A stretch of 64,000 nt of DNA, from contig VICG01000004.1 of assembly GCA_008692225.1 (NCBI GenBank), positions 1,178,501 to 1,242,500 on the forward strand. Reading direction: 5' to 3'. A program made the position numbers and the translations under genes. Below are positions 25,031-36,289 of the stretch, one piece after another; the first letter of the stretch is position 1; the number at the start of each line of letters is the position of its first letter. The notes under the pieces are model-generated. The model was not told where the DNA came from and made no database searches. It saw only the letters and a program-made list of their open reading frames with translations. The DNA is from Monilinia fructicola. Its lineage: Eukaryota > Ascomycota > Leotiomycetes > Helotiales > Sclerotiniaceae.

Positions 25031-25784
25031 TTACTCGTCATCTTCCTCCTCATCGGCCTCAACAGTGGTTTGTGCGATACGGTCCAAATCACGTTGTCCG
25101 GATTGAGTGATACGGCGACCTCCCTTCTCCTCATCTTGCTCCAAAACACCGATCTTCTCGAGGGATTGCAAGACGTGACGGTCAACAGATCCGGAGGCGT
25201 TGACGTGGTGAGATGGCTTGGAGCCACGGTTCTTGGTTGAACCGTGGACCTTGGTGAGACGGCCAACACCGACGGTTTTGCGGAGGTAGATGTGACGGGC
25301 GTTGGCAGCAGCACGAACGTAGTACCAATCGATGGATTGAGGTGGGAGCTCGTTGGATGCGCTAGTCTTGACGGTATCAACCCAACCTTTGAAAGAGAGA
25401 ATCAGGTTAGCATGTTGAAACTATCAAAACCATGCGTGAAAATATAGGATCGAAAAATTGGAATTGGTACGTACCTGGGATTGGGAGTTTTCCTTGTCTC
25501 TTCAAGAAAGCAGCATATGCATCAATGAACTTTTGTGCCTGGATTAACCCGTCGAATCAGCATAATTCCGTCAGCGGAGATCTTTCGACCCCCTCACACC
25601 TGCTCATTTATCGACGAGAAGGTAGCTTGCGTGAAGCTCAAGATTGGTAATGATTGTTGTGAAAAAATTTTTATCTTAAATTCGCTGTCGCAAATCAAGT
25701 TTTTCGACCTCATTCTTCTTCAATTCCACAGCTGGTAGAGTTGTTTATACTTACGTCAACATCGCGAACAGTAACACCACCCAT
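25031..25784 (-). CDS. RPS19: 40S ribosomal protein eS19 (RPS19)
   Basis: Three exons, 25784-25755 (only ten codons), 25538-25475 and 25386-25031, give 149 residues, the usual size for eS19. The protein begins M-G-G-V-T-V-R-D-V-D, continues A-Q-K-F-I-D-A-Y-A-A-F-L-K-R-Q, and has the conserved I-D-W-Y-Y-V-R-A-A and T-K-V-H-G-S-T-K-N-R-G segments of eS19. It ends with an acidic E/D tail. It is a structural component of the small subunit head, needed for 18S rRNA 3' maturation. The 216-bp first intron close to the ATG is typical of ribosomal protein genes. I looked for a C/D box snoRNA in it and found no convincing C box. Confidence 0.97.
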
Positions 25785-26603
25785 TTTTGCGGTATTTGGT
25801 ATATTGTTCGAAGGGTTTGTCGTTGAAGTTCTTTGGGCGGAATGGAGATTGTCGTGGTTCGAAGTTCAAAAGAATACTGGAAATTATGAAAATGTTGAAA
25901 GTTGTGGGCGATAAATTACGCGAAGATGAGCTTACCAGATTTAGCCTAGCTCAATATCATCGGTACGTCTGATATTTTTCCCGATCTCCTCGGCTTCCCG
26001 ACTGTGTAACGCACTGTACAATATTCGTACTTCGCTTCTTGATTTACCCGAGCTTGGCGCCAATATTAAAGTTTAAGAATACCTAGTAAAGGTTCACCCT
26101 TTTCACCGCTTATCTAATATTTCAACAATGGGGGATTAACCTTAACTGAAGATCATGTCTGTTACAACTGAAACACCAGTTGATGTCAAGATCCTTTGAG
26201 ACAATTTAACTTGAAATCATGTGGACGGCATGACTGTTTCAATGTTTACTAACTTTAATTAAATACTGTATTTAAATCAAGAAGCTTTTATGTTACTACA
26301 TTTTTGACATGATTATTAATGAGGAGACAATTCAAGTTAATTTAGGTCATAGACAGGTTGAGAACTTGAGATGAAATATGCAAATCTACTAATGACTTTT
26401 CAGGAACCTGGAAATGAAGGGGGTGAAGAGAGAAACTATTATGTAAGGCTTATCGTTCAATTCAAAAACGCAATGCATTTAGATATATCAGATTTTCATT
26501 TGCTTAAATAATGTTCAGTGAAAGATAACGTATATACAATTTTTTAAGAGTCCCCATCAAACGCCCATATGGCTCCACGGGTTTTGTGCCTTTGCTCAAC
26601 AAT
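25785..26603. other. Intergenic; eS19 promoter side
   Basis: AT-rich 819 bp between the eS19 start and the GH12 stop. Short open frames only. No named ribosomal-gene promoter box was identified with confidence. Confidence 0.5.
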
Positions 26604-27504
26604 TTAGTTGATTGCAACGGTGTAGGCAGAGGTAGTGAAGACAGCGTTGGATCCTATTGTACGTTAGCTTCTCATTGAATCTTTTGACGAGCGGGAAGAC
26701 TTACCAGTGAATGGTTCGGTACCAGCTTGGATTGTTGTGAGGATTTGGGTGTTGGGGTATCCTTGGTTGGAGACGAGGTACTTGAGGAATAAGTTCAAGT
26801 CACCAGAAAAGTTTTTAACTGGGCTGGAAGCAACGAAAGAAAAGACTTTGGTGTCGCCGTTAGGTCCAAAGTAGAGCTTCCATGATACACCAGCAATGGT
26901 TGGGGTTGCAATGGTTGATCCAGTCTTTGAGATTGGTCCAGCACCACCCTGTGAATTGTTAGTTTTCAAGAAATTGAATAATAAGATAAAAGTGAGGACT
27001 TACAAGAGCAGCAGCCCAGATCATGATCTCGTAGTCGGCATCGCCAGTGCCAGAAGCTGAAGAGAACAGATCCCAGGAGACATCAGCAATGACGTTAGAG
27101 CCAGTGTAGCTGGAGGGAATGATTAGCCCAATTCAGTTGAATGGAAACAACGGAACAAACCTCCACTTCCAGGTAGCTGGGATAGATTTAATAGCAGACA
27201 CCTGTCTGTGGGCAAAATTAAGTCCCGCATTTGCATAGGACTTGACTTGGGTTGGTCCTCCGGCCCAAGACCAACTAGTGGACCATGAAAGAGAGTTACC
27301 AGAGAGTCCATTGACGGTTGTGCATTGGCTACCGGTGTAGCCTTTGATACCCCATTGGTTTCCGTAGACGGTGAAAGCTCCAGTTTGAACAGTATCGTAT
27401 TGTCCACAGATTTTTGTAGCTCTCTTATCGAGGGAGGCAGGAGTAGGAGATGCAACAGCAGCTGTGGCCAAGGCCAATGAAACTAAGGATTGAACAAACT
27501 TCAT
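26604..27504 (-). CDS. GH12 secreted endo-beta-1,4-glucanase / xyloglucanase
   Basis: Four exons, 27504-27161, 27109-27004, 26948-26705 and 26653-26604, encode 247 residues, the normal size for GH12. A signal peptide ([19 protein letters not shown]) and a possible Lys-Arg cleavage at LDKR precede the mature N-terminus. GH12 hallmarks are the N-Q-W-G motif, the S-W-S-T-S-W-x-W-A-G-G stretch, the nucleophile Glu in Y-E-I-M-I-W and the acid/base Glu in G-T-E-P-F-T-G. The jelly-roll enzyme cleaves internal beta-1,4 bonds of glucan or xyloglucan in plant cell walls. Secreted GH12 xyloglucanases of plant pathogens are known to be recognised by plant immunity. Whether this one acts on xyloglucan or plain glucan is not decidable here. 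The frame is fully intact. Confidence 0.95.
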
Positions 27505-29273
27505 GATGATAGGATTGAAAGAATGTAATGGATTAAATGTCAAGATGCTCAAGTGTGTCTGAGATGTTTGGATATCGAAAAAGATCAGAAGGGCGATCAA
27601 GGCCAGTATTTATATCTAATCCAGCATACATATGATGGTAGACATTCCACTCGTGGAAACATTAGATGAAATGAAAGGGTTGGTAACAATGGTAAACCTT
27701 GTACTACCAGATAAATTGACCGAAGCTTAGCAACCAGGAGTAATACACAGCTATCCGCAAAGAGGACAAAGGCACGAATCATAGTATGGTACGGAATTTA
27801 CATCCTCGGCATCTGGGGTTCTAGAAATAACCTTAAGATCTTCAATCTATAGTTCGCTAAAGCCAAGATATATTTTCCCACTTTTCCACCAATGAAATTT
27901 TGAGATGTCAATTAATTAAAGTATTGATATGAAAATAAACTTTCTTGGTGATGGACAAATGTAGAGTTGAAGAGTTAAAGGGATTATTTCGCTTCTCGTT
28001 GTTTCAAAATCCGTTAAGATGGGTCTTATTCGGCACCTAGAAGTTCGCATCCTCACTTGGGACATTCTGGCTAAAATTGCCATAAAAACGTGGATAAAGT
28101 GATTTAACCTTAACAGTTACCGGGAAAGAGATCCAACAGTTGATCTCATGACTTACCCCAGTTTCTTAGAAAAAGGTGAATAGCAAGAGTTATTCCTAAA
28201 TTGGCTCGATCTTCGTGATACTCATGACAATAAATGATCCCTTTCTTGGTAAAATTCCTCCATGGTCTGACACTTGCAGTAATGCAAAGAAAGGCAACAC
28301 TATGTTCCCGAATACCATTACTTGAGAGAATTGGGTATCGCGCCGCAAAGGTTCATCTATATCACTCAAGTCTTAGGAAAACTGCGCCACTAGACCTTCT
28401 CAGACGGAACCTAATTCCAACGATCACGAAATTAATAGAGCAATTGCAAAAGCAACCTCGTACACCGTATCCGGTCCCTTATCTCAGAAAATTGGTTGTG
28501 ATTCGAGAATACTATGTAGTCATTTCTTTGCACATATGGGGCTCAACTCATCTTGCCTTGCTGTTCAATACTCGATGGTTGTATGCGAGTACTTTGACTG
28601 TAGAGTAAGAATTGGGCATCGGAAATTGAGTATTAGGATTTGTCCATTAGGATTTGTTCGAAAATACGAAAACTCCCAATGCAAAGAACGTTCTAAAACT
28701 CCGGGCTCAATATCGTACTGAATTAAGTAAATCACTCAAGTTATGATGGAGTCGAACCTTGGAACGGCGGTTCGAACAAATACCGGTGTACAGCTCCAAG
28801 CGAGGTTCCCAGTTCCCGGTACCGCCGTAGCACGTGGAATATGCACAGCCTGCCGGAGATCAAGATATGCATAGTATCTGTATCAATTTACGCCAGTGTG
28901 CCTATGAAAAGAAAAGATTACATAATTTTCGCATATCGGTTTCGGATAAACAAAGTGTCCGCTCTTTGTTCATGCGCGTGAGGCTCTGTGATTCTGTCTC
29001 CACACCTCACCCCAACTTCCCCTCGAGAATACCCATAGATTGTGTATCGCATTGCATCATAGAATCGCGATATACTTCCTGGTATACTTACTTCGGCTCG
29101 AGGACTGAAGAAAAACTTGTCTTTCGAAAAAATTGAAATATAGGATAAACATATCGGTCGCATTAGATGGACAAGATCAAATGAGTATCGATAGCGCGCA
29201 AAGCAACGTGGATTTCGCGACGAGTTTGCTTTCTTATAAGCAGAAGTAATTTGTTGGGGAATCAAAGTTAACA
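27505..29273. other. Intergenic, no supported gene
   Basis: Divergent promoter region of the GH12 (-) and SPT20 (+) genes, 1.8 kb. It contains a copy of a ~27-bp word at 27753-27779 also found at 20669-20695. The open frame at 28234-28608 has no recognisable content. Confidence 0.55.
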
Positions 29274-32194
29274 ATGGCCCCTGCAGCATCGGTCGTTCAG
29301 GCGACTAACAAGGTCAAGCGTCCTATGTCCATTCAAACAAATGGAATTAATTCGTCGACGTCCTCTCCATCACCATCAATGTCCGCAGGCAGACTACCAT
29401 CCGGTCCCAAACACCCCCCAAGTTCAGCTACAAGTAATGGCGGAGGAAATACTTCAGGTGTCCGTTCTGCGAATCGAAACCGCCACGGGCAGACACCTGG
29501 GCGAGGAGTCAGAAAATAATAGTGCAAGTATGAGATCTGGAAGTGTTGCTGGAGAAATTACCATACCGCAAGTTGCGCAATCACAACCATATGGTAAAAT
29601 CATGTCTATTAATGTAGCTTGTATATATACTAAAACCTCCCAGTCAAAACAGAGAGCTACATACTCAATAAATACCGCAAAAACCCCCCTTCCATTGTTA
29701 TACATTTATACGCGACGCATTTTCGATTTGATCAACAACCAAGCAGGTTCGCTTATGTGTCTCCAATGAGAGTACTCCTTGAGCACATCCGCCAGAAAAA
29801 CTGTACCTCATGAGTTGGTGGATTTTTTTCTATTGAATGAGGTGCCATTTTACGAGGGTTGCATGATTGTCCAGATCTTTGATCACAAATCTGTCGCTCC
29901 CCAACCAGCTGCATCTCAACCAAAGGACGGAAGCAAGGAAGGTGTCTCGATCCATACTCGTAGTAGTTACATTACACCATCTCCATATGCATCATATCCT
30001 AGGTCGGACTCAGAGAAAAGTAAAAACTCGAGAGAACAAACGGGTGATGTTTCGACGAAGTCGAAGACTTCCGCTCAGCAAGATAAGGAGAATATGCCTG
30101 CTCCCGGTGCATCCAATGATTCCCAACGAAGCAAAACAGCACCACCACCAGCAAAATCTAAAGTGACAATGTGTGTACTCTTCCCAACACCACTTAGTAC
30201 CTATATCGAGATTGCTCGTAATTCTACTGCACCTCATACACCAGATGTAGATGCGCGTCAAGAACGTTCCGATGGAAGCATATCAGCTACGTTAGCACAG
30301 CCATCCACACCAGTCGGAGCTATCCCACCACCACCTCCTAGTTCAAACATGCCACCTCCTGCGAAGAGATTAAAACAAGCCAAATTTGAGTTCAATTGCG
30401 GTAATATATACGCAGCAGAAGCTCAGATCATTCTAGCCACTACAGCTCCTTTGGCGCTTGAACCTGCGAATAATGCAGCGGAATGTTCGCGCCTTCTGGA
30501 ATCATTAGCTCACCCCATGCACTCAGAGAAGCCTCCTCAACCCAAGTCTCGTAAAAGAACAGTTGCAGAAATGGCTGCCGATGAAGCTCTTGCCGCTGAT
30601 GAACAACGTTATATGCTCATTTTGGATGAACAGCGTTCTGCCACAGTGGCACGTGGCTCGGGAGGTACAAATGTAGCCGATGGTGCTGGCCAAGCTGGTA
30701 GTGGATTTGAAGCCCGTTTTGAGACGTTTAACGCTCTTGCAAATATCAAAAAAGAAATCGCCGAGAAACAGATACAGAAGAAGATACAAGATCAGGAGAA
30801 CGAGCGAAAGGCTAAGGCTGAGCAAGAAGTGCAACGAAACAAGGAGCTGGCAGAAAATCGGCAAAAGGAAATAGAAAGACGTCAACTTGTTGCTAGACAA
30901 CAACAGCAGCAACAGCAGCAACAACAACAACAACAAGAAGCCCAGCGACGCGCTTTGGCTGCACAACAACAACAGCAGCATCCACAAACCTTGCAGGGTA
31001 TCCCTCCTCAATCGCAAGGTGCTCATGCACATCCGTCCCAGGCAAGTGGAATTGTCTCGAATGGTATGCAGGCACAACGCTTCCACCCGCAACAAAATAC
31101 CCAGGCCCAGATGTCTTCACCAATCGTCCGAAATGGAACCCCTCACAGCCAGGCATCGCCAACAGTTAATAATGGCATTGGCCACAATCCAATGCAACAC
31201 TCTACGTCGAGTATGGGCGGCAGCCCTCCTCGTCCGGGCTCTGTAGTTCAACAAAATCATCCTCAAATGGGTGCACCTGCAACTCATAACATGGTACCTC
31301 AAAGAAGTCAGCAAAGCCATGCAGGAACACCTCGAGTACACAATGCCACTCCTAACATACAATCTACCCCATTGAACCGTGGACTGACACCAAGGATGAG
31401 TCAAGGGAGCCCCCTTCAAGGTGTGATGGCTCAAGCCCCTGCGATGGGTCAAATGGGAATGAACGCGACTCAAATGCATGTTCAGGGCTTAACAAATCTC
31501 ACACCTGGACAGCAACAACAATATTTGATGCAACTGCGAGCTCAACAGCAAGCACAGCAGCAGCAACAAGCTCAAAGCATGGGAGCAATGCCTAATGGGC
31601 AACCTATGACTCCCCAGCAATTAATGCAACATCAACAAATGAGGCAAATGCAGATGCAAGCGCATGCTAATAATCCCAATCACCAACTTGCTCAAGGTTA
31701 CCAAAATCAATTAGCTGCTATGCGACAAGCCGGCATTCCCCCGAACGTGAACATGAATCAACAATTCATGGGTAATAGTATGAACATGCAGAACATGCAG
31801 AACATGCAAAACTTGGCACTGCAGCAGCAATTACAGCAACAACAATTACAGCAGCAGCAGCAACAACAACAACAGCAGCAGCAGCAGCAGCACCCGCAGC
31901 ACCCACAACAACAGCAACCATCAGCACAACAAAACCATATGATACAACAATACATGAACAACAATCAGGCACAGACTCATCAGCAAATGGCCCAGGTATT
32001 CAAGCAACTTGTTGCTAGAGAGATGGCAACAGGCTTACATCCTCATGGACTACCGGATGCACTGAAGAAAAAAATTACAGGTGCAAGCTCAGAGCATGGT
32101 GTACAACAATATTAAGTCCAGGATGCAAGCAGGGATTCAGCCGGGTATGCAGATGCAAAATGGGATGGGTATGGCAAGGCAGCCAGGCATGTAA
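29274..32194 (+). CDS. SPT20: SAGA complex subunit SPT20 (three frame breaks)
   Basis: Exon 1 is 29274-29593 and exon 2 is 29644-32194, with a 50-bp intron. The N-terminal Spt20 domain is clear after joining: Q-P-Y-V-K-T..I-L-N-K-Y, P-P-S-I-V-I-H-L, T-H-F-R-F-D, P-M-R-V-L-L-E-H-I-R, T-V-P-H-E-L, V-P-F-Y-E-G-C-M-I-V and V-L-F-P-T-P-L-S-T-Y. A charged helix (about 30730-30890) and a long Gln/Met-rich region follow. The C-terminus ends Q-M-Q-N-G-M-G-M-A-R-Q-P-G-M, typical of fungal SPT20. The protein holds the SAGA coactivator together in the nucleus. Three single-base excesses in A runs break the frame: A4 at 29513-29516, A5 at 29796-29800 and A7 at 32068-32074. Correcting each gives about 955 residues. 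A triple pseudogene with otherwise perfect coding is unlikely. Confidence 0.92.
30898..30940 (+). repeat. CAA/CAG triplet run (polyglutamine) in SPT20
   Basis: About fourteen consecutive CAR codons encode polyglutamine. Mixed CAA and CAG codons make it less prone to slippage than a pure run. Confidence 0.85.
31821..31920 (+). repeat. Second CAG/CAA-rich tract in SPT20
   Basis: A roughly 100-bp CAG/CAA-rich stretch encodes Gln with scattered Leu, His and Pro. Expected to vary in length between strains. Confidence 0.8.
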
Positions 32195-32665
32195 TGGTTT
32201 TATATTAAACCTTTGTAATTATGAGCACGTTATTATTTTGGTTGAACTGGGAGCTCAACATAGGGTGGAAAATGGATAGTATCATGGATTTAGCAAGGCG
32301 CACAATTCCTCCGGGGCACACGATGACTGTATAAATCACTTGGGCTTGGGCTTCCAAGGTTGGGATTGGAGACCAGAAAGAATAAGGCGTCACGGAAGTT
32401 CGGTCAGGTTAATGAAGAATTAGCGTAGCTTTATACGTCTAAGAAAATGTTCAAATTCCGTCTGTACGGAATACTTAATAGCTACCATTATGCCAATCGG
32501 CACAAAGAAATAGTCTAATGATTCACGATAATAAAGTTTAGCGCCTTTGTCTACACGACTTCATGACACTAAATCTTTTTTGGCGTCAAAACACTAACTA
32601 TTGTACATGAAGACAATTCATATGAGTGATCAACGTGAGGATCTTGTACATCTATCAAGCTCATT
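32195..32665. other. Intergenic between convergent genes
   Basis: 471 bp between the stops of SPT20 (+) and the DUF3128 gene (-). Should hold both 3' untranslated regions. No gene seen. Confidence 0.6.
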
Positions 32666-33355
32666 TCACAGATCGCTTTTTTGTGCTTCCCTATGTTCTT
32701 TCTCCAGCTTTCTCCACTCATCATCACTTCCCGACCACTTCGGTTCAGGCACACAAAATGCTTCTCCCCATCCTAGCCTCTGCTCCCTCCCCTTCCACAC
32801 ATCCTCGCTACTCTTTCCCAATTCCCTATTCTTATCTTCTGGGTCCCCATATTTCCTCTTTTCCTTCTCAATCCACCGTGCCTTGATCAATTTGGCCTTT
32901 TCATGATCGGCATACGTTCTTGTTTTCATGCAAAACCAGAAGTCTGACCATGATTCGCTACAATCTCGGGCGGTACCATATCGATACAGGTTATTGAATT
33001 GGCCACCGAAAGATTGGCAATAAAAGGCAGCGTCGAAAGCAGTGCGGCAGGACATGGTTGTGGGAAGGAGTTGAATAGAGAGGGGTTCGGAAGGATCATC
33101 TTGGGAAGTGGTTTGGTTAGAGGAGGACGTATGGGGTTCTGGTGGGGGGTTCCGTGGTACGCGATTGTATTTTGTGCTAGATGGATGGGTATCGGCTTCA
33201 AGTTCGCGAAGGAAGGAATTAAGTTCTTGTTCAGCGATTTCGTCGCGGGTGAGAGTTTTGGATTGAGGTACATCTGTAGGAGATTTCGGGGATTGAGCTG
33301 GAATCTCTGAAGCCGGTTTCCCTGCAGAGGGAGTTGATGTGGAAAACCAACCCAT
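32666..33355 (-). CDS. DUF3128 / EMI1-like protein
   Basis: Single exon, 229 residues from the ATG giving M-G-W-F-S-T. The upstream in-frame extension to 33430 is less likely, because M-G-W-F is the usual start in this family and may be N-myristoylated. The N-terminal half is Pro/Ser-rich and disordered. The DUF3128 core has four cysteines in a twin spacing: C-R-T-A-F-D-A-A-F-Y-C, then C-S-E-S-W-S-D-F-W-F-C, separated by G-G-Q-F-N-N-L-Y-R-Y-G. This resembles a CHCH-type helical hairpin. Yeast Emi1 and relatives are linked to mitochondrial function and early meiotic induction. The C-terminal part is charged and helical. It diverges from the mitochondrial YME2 gene across 268 bp. Confidence 0.85.
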   Translation of the reverse strand: MGWFSTSTPSAGKPASEIPAQSPKSPTDVPQSKTLTRDEIAEQELNSFLRELEADTHPSSTKYNRVPRNPPPEPHTSSSNQTTSQDDPSEPLSIQLLPTTMSCRTAFDAAFYCQSFGGQFNNLYRYGTARDCSESWSDFWFCMKTRTYADHEKAKLIKARWIEKEKRKYGDPEDKNRELGKSSEDVWKGREQRLGWGEAFCVPEPKWSGSDDEWRKLEKEHREAQKSDL

Positions 33356-33623
33356 TGTATAAATTGATGTTTCAAGAATTGTTTGCGAAATGCGAAACTG
33401 ATGAGGCTGGACCTTGTGGATCGACAACAAAATTCGAGAGCTGATCCAGGGAAGGTTTTGCCGATATCTAAAGACACGTGATGAGGCTGTTCCTCAGCCT
33501 TACATTGGTATGACGACACTGAATTCCAGCTTTATTTTAGCCCACTTCCAATCATCGCCCACTTGCCATTTTTGGCTTCATGCGTGAACGAATAAACAAA
33601 ATAAACAAATGGTACCGTAAATT
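33356..33623. promoter_or_regulatory. Divergent promoter, DUF3128 / YME2
   Basis: 268 bp separate two outward-facing start codons, so both promoters are in this interval and possibly in the first codons. A cAATCAtcg-like segment is at 33549-33556; no firm binding site is claimed. Confidence 0.5.
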
Positions 33624-36289
33624 ATGAAAGATATACTTTCAGAGGTAGGCGCAAATATGAACAGGCGCATATCGTTCAATCCTACTAGTGTGCCGGCGTT
33701 GCGGAATCCTCACCCTCCCAGGCTTCAGACGCGTGCTTTTGGAAAAACGGGGAATCTTGGTAGAGTTGGTCTCAAAGGATTGAAATATAATCGTTTGAGG
33801 GGTGTTAGGAGTGAGAGTACGCAAATTGGGGAGAACGAAAGTGGACATATCACTGCTGGAACCAACGAAGGAATTCTGTTCTTGGATAGTGAGTTTTCTT
33901 TTTCATCAATAGGACCATAAATTTGTAGCAGCTTGCTGATGTCTTTTGGCAAAGATATTTTTCCAATAAAGCTCGGATGGCTCCTTCGAATACCGTGGTA
34001 CGGAAGAAAGGAATCAGGTCTTCCAGATATCCTTTACCGATTCAACAATAAGGTATTCTCCACATACGATCCTCTGAGCTTAGTAAATCGAGCCATACCC
34101 TCTAGTGCTCCCCTAAAGGTTACCGAGATATTGCCTCGCCTTAAAGAAGGGGGTGCATTCGTCAAGTTTTCTCATGATCATACTATAACGGCAAGAGAAA
34201 TTGAAGGTCTTGTTTCAGGACATCTAAAGGAAAAACCCAATTAAACCTTGGTTCAACCCCTTCCAACAAATCAAAGCAAAATTGGTACTTGGGAAACCCT
34301 GGCTCGAAGATTTGTACCGATTTCCAAGTACCCGAATTCGTGTTGAATTTGTTCCTTGTACCCCAGGAGGCGAGGTAGCTGAACTTTCACAGGAAACGAT
34401 ATACAGCTTGTTCCGGAAATATGGCAAAATTGCAGAGATATCGTCGCAACCTTCAGACTCCAAAGTCCTACCAAAGTTTGCTGTGCTCGATTTCGCAAAC
34501 ATCAGGCATTCGATCATGGCTAGGAATTGCTTGCATGGGCTAAAGGTTACAGAGGAATTGGGTGGTGGTAAGGCGGGCACAACACTTCGATTATCCTTTG
34601 AGGCGAAGATGCAGGCTCACCACATTAGGGAGTGGCTTACCAGCCACCCACGTGTTGTTATTCCAGCTGTAGCTGCAATTGTTGCCACTATAACTGTCGC
34701 TGTGTTTGATCCTATTCGAACGTTCTTCATCAAGGCACATATTGATCATGCTTTCAGTCTGAAAGACAATAAGATCTACGCATGGTTTGCAAGTCAAGCT
34801 AAGGACGTTTTCTCCTTCCGCATACACAAAGCAGAAGAGGCAAGCCTCAGTGCAATTTGGGACGATAGGAAACAGGCTATTGAGGATCTACAAACTTGGC
34901 TCATGGAGACTGCCGATACGTTTATCGTTGTTCAAGGACCACGAGGATCTGGAAAGAGAGAGCTTATTGTTGACCAAGCACTCAAAGGTCGACCAAATAC
35001 CTTACTTATAGATTGCAAACCTATTCAAGAAGCAAGGGGTGACTCTGCCACGATTGCGGCGGCCGCTGCTACTGTCGGATATAGACCGGTTTTCTCCTGG
35101 ATGAACAGTATCAGCAGTTTGATTGATCTCGCTGCACAAGGTACAATTGGTGTAAAATCCGGGTTCTCAGAAACCTTGGACTCGCAGCTTGCAAAGATTT
35201 GGCAAAATACCGCAACTGCTCTAAAAACAGGTGGCTCTTCAAAATCGGAAGAAAGATGACAAGGACGCTTCTTTGGCGGATGATGATTGGCTCGAAGCCC
35301 ACCCGGAGTATAGACCTGTCGTCGTTATCGACAACTTCCTGCACAAGAATGAGGAAAGTAGTATTGTTTACGACAAAATATCGGAATGGGCAGCTGGTCT
35401 CACTACCTCGAACATAGCTCATGTCATATTTCTAACCAATGATATCTCTTACTCGAAATCTTTGAGCAAAGCTCTTCCAGATCGAGTCTTTAGACAGATA
35501 TCACTCGGCGATATCACACCCCAGGTAGCCAAAAAGTTTGTTATTAGCCACTTAGAAAACGACCCAGAAAATCCCACAGATAAAACAGAGAAACTTTCGG
35601 AGGCTCAACGTCGAGAAGATCTCTCCGAGTTGGATGAGTGCATTGAAGTTCTAGGGGGCCGATTGACTGATCTAGAATTCTTGGCACGTCGACTTAAAAC
35701 GGGACAAACTCCTAAACGCGCTGTTGCAGAGATTGTCGAGCAAAGCGCTTCGGAGATTATGAAAATGTATCTATTGTCTGCTGAAAAGGGCGATCGAAAA
35801 TGGTCGGTCGAGCAAGCATGGTACCTGGTAAACTGTCTCGCCGAGAATGATACTCTGAGATATAACCAGGTCCTACTCTCTGACACTTTCAAATCGTCCC
35901 TTACATCATCCGCATCCAACGGAGAAAATGTTCTTGAGGCTCTCTCCGCGGCTGAGTTGATCACTATCAAGACCTACAAAGGTCGTCCACAGAGCATTAA
36001 AGCTGGAAAGCCCGTCTATCAAGCTGCCTTTAGAATGTTGAGCGAGGATCGTGTATTGCGAAGCAGACTTGATTTGGCAGTCCTAACGGAGCTGACCAAA
36101 ATCGAGACCAAGAGTATTGAAAAGTATGAGAATGAATTAGTCATGCTTGGCACACTACCTAAGCAGCCTCATGAGGTTGGGCCCCGCATCAAATACCTAC
36201 TTGACAAATTAGCGGCAAGCCAACGGAAGATTGAGGCTTGGGAGAAAGAAATGGGATTCTTGAAGAAGGTCTTGATGGTTGAATATTGA
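33624..36289 (+). CDS. YME2: Mitochondrial escape protein 2 homolog, YME2 (two frame breaks)
   Basis: Exon 1 is 33624-33888 and exon 2 is 33955-36289 (66-bp intron), about 865 residues after correction. Domain order follows YME2: a basic N-terminal mitochondrial presequence, the G-H-I-T-A..N-E-G-I-L-F-L-D-N-I-F-P motif, K-V-T-E-I-L-P-R-L-K-E-G-G-A-F-V-K-F, an RRM-like domain (about 34290-34610), a TM helix (I-P-A-V-A-A-I-V-A-T-I), F-D-P-I-R-T-F-F-I-K, then an AAA/NTPase-like domain with P-loop G-P-R-G-S-G-K. Yeast Yme2 is an inner-membrane protein influencing mtDNA nucleoids and escape. Two A5 runs, 34231-34235 and 35223-35227, each hold one base too many. Removing it restores E-N-P-I-K-P-W and L-K-Q-V-A-L-Q respectively. 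The C-terminus is complete. Confidence 0.92.

Noticed and set aside
24970..25380. 136-codon minus-strand ORF inside the eS19 gene
   Set aside because: It is an out-of-frame shadow; the correct frame gives full-length eS19 with conserved motifs.
25539..25754. Possible snoRNA inside the first intron of the eS19 gene
   Set aside because: CTGA words exist, but no RTGATGA C box or terminal stem was found.
28234..28608. 124-codon + strand ORF between GH12 and SPT20
   Set aside because: No recognisable sequence and no splice partners; compatible with chance.
28735..28850. Possible tRNA-like GGTTCGAAC segment
   Set aside because: A T-loop-like word is present, but no acceptor stem, D arm or anticodon arm could be paired around it.
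30523..31095. 190-codon minus-strand ORF opposite SPT20
   Set aside because: Leu-rich antisense reading of the CAG/CAA tract; SPT20 on the + strand explains the region.
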